A stretch of 10,760 nt of DNA from contig JAPYWX010000045.1 of assembly GCA_028276145.1 (NCBI GenBank), positions 1-10,760 on the forward strand, in the 5' to 3' direction. This DNA is from Spirochaetota bacterium (GTDB taxonomy: Bacteria > Spirochaetota > Brevinematia > DTOW01). Below the pieces are notes generated by a model, which searched no databases, had not been told where the DNA came from, and was given only the letters and a program-made list of their open reading frames with translations. Below, one piece after another: positions 4,479 to 10,760 of this stretch (position 1 is the first letter of the stretch; each line of letters begins with the position of its first letter). A program made the position numbers and the translations under genes.

Positions 4479-7070
4479 TCATAACTCAACAGCTACAGCA
4501 CCACTCACAAAAGAAAACCTTACAACTTCATTGCCGCTAATAACTTTGTTTCCAGATATAGAAACATTACCTATTTTTTTCATAGGCACTTTAAGTTCTC
4601 TAGAAATGTAAAATTCTACGATAGCAGATACAGCACTAAACAAATCTTTATCTCCTTTTCTAACCAAACTTTTCATAAGTTCTTTGTTGGGGACTAGGAC
4701 ATAGCCTTTCTTACTCACAAGTTCGGGGGTACTAGTACCATTCAAAATATAATAAAAGTACGAAGAAAAAGCATCACTACCATACAAACTTTTTGAAATC
4801 TTCATAAAGTTATCAATACTAGGGTTATACGGCACTTTTATAAGTGCCGGGAAATTTATTTCATCTTTATCCTTTTCAACCTCTTTGTAAACAACCACCT
4901 TCTGCCCGGAAGATAGCTTTCTTATCATCCCTTCAAGCTCGGCTATTTTCCTCCTTAATTCCTCATTCTCCTTCTTTAGTTTTTCTATATCATCACTAAC
5001 GATAGGAGATTGAGCAGTAGCTAAAAACGTTTGTCCCTTGGAAACAAATTCTACCTTCAAGCTTTTTTGTACCAAATTTCCATTTAAAGAAACACCTTCA
5101 AACCTTATTATGTTTATTCCAGAATCAAGCTCCAGCTCAACCCTAAACCTATCCTGTGGACTATCAATAGCATTTACAAGTATTCCCTGCTTGTAAACAA
5201 AAACTTTTGAAAATTTACCATCCAACCTAACATCAAAAGCTAGTTTCTTATCAAAAACCTTATCAGGCAAGTTAGGTAAAACTATATCAGCAAAAACAGA
5301 AGAAAAAACAACACTAAAGTCCTTCGATGTAGAATTACCTGCTAAATCATAAGCAACAATCTTAACCTTACCCACATTTCTATCAGCAATTGAGAAAGAG
5401 TATTCAATCCCATCACTCTGTTTTCTCTCAACCAAATTCGTTACTCTCACTGAAAAAACAACCCTATCAATATACCTTTCTACAACCTTTACTTTAAAAA
5501 CACCATCTCTTTCAACAATTTTATCGCCATCCATTGACAAAACGACTGGACTAACAGTATCAAGAATAGTAACAAAACGATTAGTTGAGAAATTACCAAA
5601 GTTATCAGAAGAAACAACCAAAATTTCATTAGTTCCATCATTTAACTGTACATCACCTGAAATCCTAGCAGAAGATATATCAATATCCATAACAAAAACT
5701 TTGTCTTTGTTCAAAATAACTTTTGCCTCTTTCAAATCAAGAGTATTTAACTTAGCTACAATCGTAAGAGAACTCTTATTAACGAAAAGAGGTACAGGAG
5801 AGAAAGAAATAGAAGGTGGTGAATTATCAACCAAAAACATATCCCTTGATGTGAATTTACCTTTACTAGTGAAATAACTAAGATTCATAATATAGAGGTC
5901 ATCATTCAATTCCTTAAGGTTCAAATCAAAAAGTGAAAAACCATCTTTCTGGGATTTTTTGAATTTCATGTCGTAAGTTTTACCGATATTAAAAGACTCA
6001 GCCAAAACTTGATATCCCTTTATCTTGTCAATATTAACCTCTTCAACCGTAACCAAAATATTTCCCTTGCTTGGATACTCAACATTAAGCACCTTTACAT
6101 TAGGTAAATCAGAAGAGAATAAAACATAGTTACCGCTTTTATCATCCGAACCAACGAAAATATAATTAGAATTCAAAGAAACAGTACTAATAATTTTCCC
6201 TGAGAGCTCAGCAATACCTTGTGAGTAATAAAAGTCTTTCTCAATGTCATAGATGAAAAACCCCTCATAACTACCGATTAGCAACAGGTTACCGTACATC
6301 TCCATAGAGAAAACAGGTGAAGAAAACGAAGTTTTGTATATCTTTTCTGCCCTTCTGTCGAACCTAAATAACCCCAATGTAGTACCAACAAAAACAACAT
6401 CGCCGTAAGCAATAGTAACATTCACCGTACCCGAAAGAACAGGAAATTCCGTAGAATCATAGCCTATGTATGTGTAAGTTATGAAATCGTAAATTGAGAT
6501 ACCCTCAGATGTTGATATAACTCTATCAAAAGGAGACAGGTAAATATGCCTAATGCTATTGTCAACTATGCCATCAATAGCAGTTATAGGCTTAGATAAA
6601 AGAACATTCCTAGAAAAGTCGTAAATATAAAACCCCCAAAACTTAGTGCCAATGTAGAGATAATTACCCTGAACACCCAGAGAAGTTATATTTTTGTCTC
6701 TTAGTCCATCTTTATCTGTTATTGCTCTAAACAAAGAAAAATTTTCGTTTAAAATTAAAACTCCTTCGCTAGTACCAACAACAACAAAATTATATTTGCT
6801 TACTTTGTAAGTAGAAGAAAGAGAGGTAATAAAAGAAGTTTTGGAGAAAGAAGACACATCAAAAACCTGCCTAATACTACCCTTAAAATCAACAAAATAG
6901 ACCTTTTTAGGTGTAGCAAGAACAAATCCATTCTTGAAGGGAGTAGAAAACTTTATATACCCTTCGGCTACTCTACCTTTGTATTGAACTCTTATCTCAT
7001 CTTGAGAAAACGCAAAGTAAGGCAAAATAAAGAAAATAAAGACAAGAAATACAAAAAATTTACCTCTCAT
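4479..7070 (-). CDS. Large secreted protein: signal peptide, propeller-like repeats, Ig-like region, coiled coil, LysM-like end (863 aa)
   Basis: A hydrophobic signal peptide (1-22, ending AFS before QDE) is followed by repeats of the type YLYIGT..GFYIYDF, VVFVGTTLGLFRFD, LLLIGSYEGFFIYD and YIFVGSDD between about 45 and 320. This is the blade pattern of beta-propellers such as the two-component-regulator propeller. Residues 325-680 look like tandem beta-sandwich (Ig/FN3-like) domains with recurrent DNSPPSISF and DTVSPVVLS joints and phrases like VSSDNFGNFST and VAYDLAGNST. A heptad-rich coiled coil follows at about 693-720. Residues 751-800 (DNFMKISKSLYG...VLVPNKELM) resemble a LysM peptidoglycan-binding module. 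A surface or periplasmic structural or sensory role is likely. No catalytic motif is visible. The LysM call is the weakest part. A promoter ends 7 nt before the ATG, and no Shine-Dalgarno sequence is present. Confidence 0.75.
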   Translation of the reverse strand: MRGKFFVFLVFIFFILPYFAFSQDEIRVQYKGRVAEGYIKFSTPFKNGFVLATPKKVYFVDFKGSIRQVFDVSSFSKTSFITSLSSTYKVSKYNFVVVGTSEGVLILNENFSLFRAITDKDGLRDKNITSLGVQGNYLYIGTKFWGFYIYDFSRNVLLSKPITAIDGIVDNSIRHIYLSPFDRVISTSEGISIYDFITYTYIGYDSTEFPVLSGTVNVTIAYGDVVFVGTTLGLFRFDRRAEKIYKTSFSSPVFSMEMYGNLLLIGSYEGFFIYDIEKDFYYSQGIAELSGKIISTVSLNSNYIFVGSDDKSGNYVLFSSDLPNVKVLNVEYPSKGNILVTVEEVNIDKIKGYQVLAESFNIGKTYDMKFKKSQKDGFSLFDLNLKELNDDLYIMNLSYFTSKGKFTSRDMFLVDNSPPSISFSPVPLFVNKSSLTIVAKLNTLDLKEAKVILNKDKVFVMDIDISSARISGDVQLNDGTNEILVVSSDNFGNFSTNRFVTILDTVSPVVLSMDGDKIVERDGVFKVKVVERYIDRVVFSVRVTNLVERKQSDGIEYSFSIADRNVGKVKIVAYDLAGNSTSKDFSVVFSSVFADIVLPNLPDKVFDKKLAFDVRLDGKFSKVFVYKQGILVNAIDSPQDRFRVELELDSGINIIRFEGVSLNGNLVQKSLKVEFVSKGQTFLATAQSPIVSDDIEKLKKENEELRRKIAELEGMIRKLSSGQKVVVYKEVEKDKDEINFPALIKVPYNPSIDNFMKISKSLYGSDAFSSYFYYILNGTSTPELVSKKGYVLVPNKELMKSLVRKGDKDLFSAVSAIVEFYISRELKVPMKKIGNVSISGNKVISGNEVVRFSFVSGAVAVEL

Positions 7071-7077
7071 ATTAATA

Positions 7078-7107
7078 AATATAGACAGTAGAGATCAGAA
7101 CTTTCAA
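7078..7107 (-). promoter_or_regulatory. Promoter of the propeller gene, predicting a leaderless mRNA
   Basis: Minus-strand TTGAAA (7107-7102), an 18-bp spacer and TATATT (7083-7078) are each one mismatch from consensus. The -10 ends 7 nt before ATG 7070, so transcription should begin at or next to the start codon. Confidence 0.55.
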
Positions 7108-7128
7108 ACAAGATAGATTAAAATTCTA

Positions 7129-7145
7129 GGGAGGCATCGCCTCCC
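7129..7145. repeat. GGGAGGC-ATC-GCCTCCC hairpin
   Basis: A 7-bp perfect stem with the same GAGGC-ATC-GCCTC core as the doubled hairpin at 1289-1319. It sits 2 bp before array 3, so two hairpin families occur side by side again, as in the 1204-1526 gap. Confidence 0.85.
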
Positions 7146-7147
7146 TC

Positions 7148-7229
7148 GTGCTATGAAGCACAACGTGCTATTCAGCACAACGTGCTATTCAGCACAACGT
7201 GCTATTCAGCACAATGTGCTACTTAGCAC
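7148..7229. repeat. Array 3 of GTGCT/AGCAC hairpins (five units, exact 17-bp period)
   Basis: Units start at 7148, 7165, 7182, 7199 and 7216, all with perfect GTGCT/AGCAC stems and AAC or AAT linkers. Loops are ATGA, ATTC, ATTC, ATTC and ACTT. The three identical central units point to recent unit duplication. The array fills the centre of the divergent gap between the propeller gene and dprA, ending 43 bp before the dprA start. Confidence 0.92.
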
Positions 7230-7261
7230 AATGTAAGAAAAACACAAGCTAACTTGTTTAA

Positions 7262-7267
7262 TATTAT
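7262..7267 (+). promoter_or_regulatory. Possible -10 element of dprA
   Basis: TATTAT ends 5 nt before ATG 7273, which would give a leaderless transcript. No -35 match is found 16-18 bp upstream. AAGG at 7268-7271 is too close to the ATG to act as a Shine-Dalgarno sequence. Confidence 0.3.
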
Positions 7268-7272
7268 AAGGT

Positions 7273-8355
7273 ATGGAAAGAGAAGAAATTTTGGTACTCA
7301 GCTACCTAGGAATAGGAATAAAAAGATACTCATTGCTAAAAGAAAAATACAAATCTCTTCTTGAGATACCAAAAAGTGAAATTCAAGAAGTATCAAAACT
7401 ACTAAAAATAGACGAAGAAAAACTTTCTGAAATCACCAAAGAAGAAAATTTAACTAAAACATTGGAAAGATTGAAAAACATTCTAGACAAATACCAAGTG
7501 AAATTCGTAACAGTTGAAGACAAAGACTACCCAAACAAAATTAAGGACTTAAGCGATAAACCTCTCGTTCTCTTTTACAAAGGTGACATCTCATTGGCAA
7601 ATAATCACCTGACCTGTGGTATAGTAGGAACAAGAAGAAACGACAATAAAGGTAAAAACCACACAAAAAACATTGTTGATTTACTAGTAGACAATGATGT
7701 ATGTATAGTCAGTGGGCTAGCTAGAGGTATAGACATAATAGCCCATAGAAGAGCTTTAGAAAGAAACGGCAAAACAATAGCAGTAATAGGACACGGACTA
7801 GATTATGTATACCCACCTGAACATAAGAAAGAGTTTGAAGAAATAGGAGAAAAGGGGCTAATACTAACAGAATTTTTCATAGGAGAAAATCCACTTAAAA
7901 GGAATTTCTTTATAAGAAACAGAATAATCAGTGGGCTATCAAATGTGGTTGTCATTGTACAGGCACCAGAAGGCTCAGGAGCACTAATAACAGGAGAGTA
8001 CGCACTAAAGCAAAAAAGAACACTCTTCGCTATACCCGGAGATATAGAAAACCCTTTACACCGAGGCTGTAACCTAATGATAAGAAAAGGAGCAAAAATC
8101 TTAATTGACTACAAAGATATACTTGAGGAACTCGGATACAAAGCTACCCAAAGCACCGAAAAAGTACAATCTGTAGAACTAAATGAAGAGGAAAAGTTTG
8201 TATACTCACTAATAACTGGTGACATGACACTAGATGATTTAGCCGAAATATCAGGGTTGCCAGTGAACAAACTTTATCCTATACTACTATCACTAGAAAT
8301 AAAAGGTATCATAATACAAAATGCTGGCGGAACATTCTCAAGGATTATAATTTAA
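7273..8355 (+). CDS. dprA: DNA-processing protein DprA (360 aa)
   Basis: DprA binds single-stranded DNA that enters during natural transformation and loads RecA onto it, in the cytoplasm. Its Rossmann-like core is complete: GIVGTRR (116-122), SGLARGID (147-154) with His158, GHGLDYVYPPEH (173-184), FIRNRIISGLS (213-223), GSGALITGEYAL (234-245) and GDIENPLHRGCNLMIRKGA (256-274). Residues 1-40 look like the helix-hairpin-helix-type N-terminal region, and 304-356 like the C-terminal winged helix (DML1-type) seen in longer DprA proteins. The length is normal. Many non-competent bacteria also carry dprA, so its presence does not prove transformability. No other competence genes are in view. The gene stands alone between hairpin array 3 and the convergent hydrolase gene. 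Confidence 0.97.
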   Translation: MEREEILVLSYLGIGIKRYSLLKEKYKSLLEIPKSEIQEVSKLLKIDEEKLSEITKEENLTKTLERLKNILDKYQVKFVTVEDKDYPNKIKDLSDKPLVLFYKGDISLANNHLTCGIVGTRRNDNKGKNHTKNIVDLLVDNDVCIVSGLARGIDIIAHRRALERNGKTIAVIGHGLDYVYPPEHKKEFEEIGEKGLILTEFFIGENPLKRNFFIRNRIISGLSNVVVIVQAPEGSGALITGEYALKQKRTLFAIPGDIENPLHRGCNLMIRKGAKILIDYKDILEELGYKATQSTEKVQSVELNEEEKFVYSLITGDMTLDDLAEISGLPVNKLYPILLSLEIKGIIIQNAGGTFSRIII

Positions 8356-8379
8356 TAACCAAAATCACTTCGATTATGT

Positions 8380-10323
8380 TTACCTCAAAATAAAAGCCCC
8401 GAATTTCCCAATTTCCATTATATCGGTAATTTCAGACTCAACTTTCGTAAACGGATTAATAGCCCTATTAAAGTTCTTTAATTCGTCAGGTAGTCTGAAA
8501 TATATCTTTCTTTTACTTGTGTTGACAACACAAACTATTGATTCTCTACTATCTGAAATTTTCCAATAAACAACCTTACCTTTACTTTTTATAAATTCAA
8601 TTGTACCATTAAGAATCAAATTTTTATTTGATTCAAAAACATCCTCTATGTTGTGGTAAGCATTGTTAATTCTTCTGTTATCTGCCCAATCCAAAATTTT
8701 GGTTGATATATTAGCTTCAAAAAGTCCCAAACTACCGTCCTGTGTTCCTATACACTCATATTTGGGTCTAAACCCATCGCCGGCACTACCGAACCTCGAT
8801 AAAAACATTCTGAGTATAACACCTTCTTCACCTTCCCTAATTAGCGGAGTTCTATTAATTAGAGGATTACCTGTATCATGTGTATCAATAGCGTAAGCTA
8901 CTGTTATCTTCCTATTTCTCTTTGAATTAAACTTCTGAATATACTTAGAGAGCTTTAAAGTCTTCAAAACATACTTCTTACTCAAGTCAAACCATATATC
9001 ATCACCCAAGAGCACATCAGCAAAGACCTTGTAGTAATTCTTTATATCCGTGCCCATTCTCTCAAAGAACATACCAACATTCAGATATTTTTTCTGAACT
9101 CTCTGAATTGTCTTTTTTATGACAAAAGGGGTAATTCTATCAGATACAGGAATGTTAGGATTGTTTTTGTAAACTGAATCAAAAACATGGTCCGTGTAGT
9201 CCCACCTAATGAAATCAAATTCATACTCCTTACGGATATTGAGGAATATTGAAGAAAAGAACCTCAAAACCTTTCTATCAAGTATAGGCAGGTTATCATC
9301 CTTCGGGAATGAGTTTATGGGCAAGTTATCGTAGAATTTGTAGGGTGTGAGCATACCGAAGGCGTGGTCTCTGTGGTCCTCCCCCTTCATATTTATGTAC
9401 CTAAATTCGGGATAATTTTTATCAGCAACATAATGAGAGAATTCCGGTAGTCCTACACCATTCCAAGTGTGTGATGGTATAGTCCATATAAAATTTTCAA
9501 TCATGTTGTGTATAATCTCAAGGTGTGCAGTTCTTATTGTTTCGGTCCTACTATCCAAAAGAGATTTTAAGCCATACTTTTTAAGTACACTCTTTACTAT
9601 CTGTCTAACCTGTTCGTGTATTTTCTTTTGGTATTCTGGCTTTAACTGCTCTTCTTGTGTTTTGCCATCAGCTAACCTCACTTCTCCATTAACTTTCTCA
9701 AACTTTAGCCATCTAAAATATTCAGGATAAGTCAAAGCAATCCTTGAAAACTGCGCAGTATTAGAAAGTAAATCGAACCCTACAACCTTACCAAGTAGAT
9801 GACATGTCTTGATAAAAAACTTCAATTGGTCTTTTGGTGAAAGTGCTATTGAATAGTATTCATTGACAAAGTCATCTGATATTGTGCTTAAATCCTCGGG
9901 GGCGTAGAGTACACCTAAAGCATGGTCAAAGAAAGGTGACAGATGTATAGCCTCAACCCTAAAACAAGGTAAGACTTTTGTAGCGTTTACGAAGTCACCA
10001 TGTTTCCTGTCTTTGCTCCCGACGGCTCTAACATTCATGAAGGATATAGAAGACTTCGTAATCCAACTTGTGTTATTTTTGTTTTGTACTGGTGATTCTA
10101 TATTCCAACCCTTATGGCTGGCTAGCATTTCCAAAAATAGGATGAAAGAGTAAGTAGGTAACTCTACCATCTTCGATGGGGTTTCTCTTATGTAGCCTAA
10201 AGTAGTGTACTCATCATAAAGCTTACGTGCTATACCGTTTAATTCATCCTCTGAAAAACCTTTGTCCTGAGACTCTGCCAAAGATAAAACTTTAAGCTTG
10301 GATAAATAACTTTTGTAATCCAT
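8380..10323 (-). CDS. Divergent GH13 (alpha-amylase superfamily) glycoside hydrolase, cytoplasmic (647 aa)
   Basis: The TIM-barrel signposts of family GH13 appear in order. FRVEAIHLSPFFDHALGVLYAPEDL (121-145) matches the barrel strand before region I. GFDLLSN (182-188) is region I, with Asp184 and Asn188. FDFIRWDYTDHVFD (369-382) is region II, with nucleophile Asp375. MFFERMGTD (418-426) supplies the acid/base Glu421. VAYAIDTHDTGNP (475-487) is region IV, with His482 and Asp483. The catalytic triad is therefore intact. A beta domain with VVNTSKRKIYFRLP and FGAFILR ends the protein, like GH13 domain C. There is a long, unfamiliar insert at about 200-345. No signal peptide is visible, so it probably acts on intracellular alpha-glucans or oligosaccharides; the exact substrate is unknown. 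It converges on dprA with a 24-bp gap lacking a terminator. No Shine-Dalgarno sequence precedes the ATG. Confidence 0.75.
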   Translation of the reverse strand: MDYKSYLSKLKVLSLAESQDKGFSEDELNGIARKLYDEYTTLGYIRETPSKMVELPTYSFILFLEMLASHKGWNIESPVQNKNNTSWITKSSISFMNVRAVGSKDRKHGDFVNATKVLPCFRVEAIHLSPFFDHALGVLYAPEDLSTISDDFVNEYYSIALSPKDQLKFFIKTCHLLGKVVGFDLLSNTAQFSRIALTYPEYFRWLKFEKVNGEVRLADGKTQEEQLKPEYQKKIHEQVRQIVKSVLKKYGLKSLLDSRTETIRTAHLEIIHNMIENFIWTIPSHTWNGVGLPEFSHYVADKNYPEFRYINMKGEDHRDHAFGMLTPYKFYDNLPINSFPKDDNLPILDRKVLRFFSSIFLNIRKEYEFDFIRWDYTDHVFDSVYKNNPNIPVSDRITPFVIKKTIQRVQKKYLNVGMFFERMGTDIKNYYKVFADVLLGDDIWFDLSKKYVLKTLKLSKYIQKFNSKRNRKITVAYAIDTHDTGNPLINRTPLIREGEEGVILRMFLSRFGSAGDGFRPKYECIGTQDGSLGLFEANISTKILDWADNRRINNAYHNIEDVFESNKNLILNGTIEFIKSKGKVVYWKISDSRESIVCVVNTSKRKIYFRLPDELKNFNRAINPFTKVESEITDIMEIGKFGAFILR

Positions 10324-10344
10324 AGGAGTTTATTATGTTAATGA

Positions 10345-10350
10345 ATTATA
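10345..10350 (-). promoter_or_regulatory. -10 element (TATAAT) of the GH13-type gene
   Basis: A consensus minus-strand TATAAT lies 21 nt before ATG 10323, giving a leader of about 15 nt. No -35 match is found at 16-18 bp. A nearer CATAAT (10337-10332) is a weaker alternative. Confidence 0.4.
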
Positions 10351-10417
10351 GGGATTTTTCTCAAACTTTAATGCTCTGCCTAAAGATCTAAACTTTGTTT
10401 AAATTTGCATAAGGTAA

Positions 10418-10451
10418 GGGGATGCTTGGCATCCCCGATGCCGAGCATCCC
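10418..10451. repeat. GGGATGC palindrome pair between two minus-strand genes
   Basis: Two adjacent hairpins are present: GGGGATGC-TTG-GCATCCCC (10418-10436) and GATGC-CGA-GCATC (10437-10449). Together they can form one 15-bp stem: GGGATGCT (10419-10426) with AGCATCCC (10444-10451), then GGCATC with GATGCC around CCC, with a single T-G apposition. It lies 16 bp after the stop codon of the right-edge gene in transcription order. It may stop that transcript, but no T-tract follows, only TTACCTTATG. Confidence 0.75.
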
Positions 10452-10466
10452 TAAATTCATAATTAA

Positions 10467-10760
10467 TCAATTTTTTTGATAACTGCTAGATTCACCACCA
10501 AAGCCTATAAAGAGAGAAGCAAAAATATTATGTCCGCTGTATTGGGGTTCGCCTGCGACTGAAGGGTCGTTAACTTGGAAAACATAAAAGTAACTAACTT
10601 TCAGTCCTATATCCATTGAATTCTTCACTTTAACTGTGACATTGCTAATATTTGCTTCCATTCCCCCTTTTTTAACTGTAACATTATTAAGGTCTACCTC
10701 TTTTTGGCCAAAATCAATAACGCTAATCAACATTAAGAATCCTAATTCTAATCCAAAGCC
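10467..10760 (-). CDS. C-terminal part of a beta-rich, probably outer-membrane protein (partial)
   Basis: The frame stays open to the right edge, so the ATG at 10733 is internal and the gene begins outside the window. The 97 visible residues alternate hydrophobic and polar positions in strand-like segments: GFGLELGFLMLISVIDFG, NISNVTVKVKN, DIGLKVSYFYVFQV and NIFASLFIGFG. The segments are separated by Gly/Asn/Asp/Ser turns, as in outer-membrane beta barrels. The final residues (SSSYQKN) lack the C-terminal aromatic typical of many such barrels, so another beta-rich exported protein is possible. I do not recognise the family. Confidence 0.55.
   Translation of the reverse strand, partial: GFGLELGFLMLISVIDFGQKEVDLNNVTVKKGGMEANISNVTVKVKNSMDIGLKVSYFYVFQVNDPSVAGEPQYSGHNIFASLFIGFGGESSSYQKN

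Noticed and set aside
8356..8379. Shared terminator between dprA and the GH13 gene
   Set aside because: Only a 4-bp AATC/GATT stem and no T-tract are present.
10731..10733. ATG 10733 as the start of the right-edge gene
   Set aside because: The frame continues without a stop to the window edge with the same strand-like pattern, so the gene is truncated by the window.

Overview
The window comes from an AT-rich bacterium. The sequence does not identify the species. An outer-membrane-barrel-like fragment at the right edge, two secreted proteins with plain signal peptides and a secreted S55-family protein point to a Gram-negative lineage. A low-GC spirochaete-like or other deep-branching diderm would fit, but this is inference. 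No rRNA, tRNA, phage, IS or CRISPR sequence is visible.

Layout, left to right: the 5' end of an unidentified minus-strand gene (1-122); a plus-strand atypical SDR/NDUFA9-like NAD(P)-binding protein (304-1203); a 400-bp convergent gap full of short hairpins (1204-1611); a minus-strand secreted S55-type protein (1612-3306); a divergent gap with a hairpin array; a plus-strand HAD-fold protein that has lost its catalytic aspartate (3579-4475); a large minus-strand secreted protein with a propeller, Ig-like, coiled-coil and LysM-like layout (4479-7070); a divergent gap with a second hairpin array; plus-strand dprA (7273-8355); a minus-strand divergent GH13-type glycoside hydrolase (8380-10323); a gap with a long palindrome; and the 3' end of a minus-strand beta-rich, probably outer-membrane protein (10467-10760, running off the edge).

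The first seven genes alternate strictly in orientation (- + - + - + -), so each looks like its own transcription unit, and only the last two share a direction. Two convergent pairs almost touch (gaps of 3 and 24 bp). The genes do not form an obvious pathway; the shared theme is the intergenic DNA. All five gaps longer than 100 bp carry GC-rich palindromes. The main one is a short hairpin, GTGCT + 3-4 nt loop + AGCAC, present 17 times in three arrays, often at an exact 17-bp period, with the stem kept and the loop varying. It is combined with GTAGAGAG/CTCTCTAC and GAGGC/GCCTC hairpins into a larger repeated module. This repeat system is the best candidate for something undescribed.

A second theme is translation starts. 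Several genes have a plausible -10 hexamer only 4-7 nt before the start codon and no Shine-Dalgarno sequence, which suggests leaderless mRNAs.
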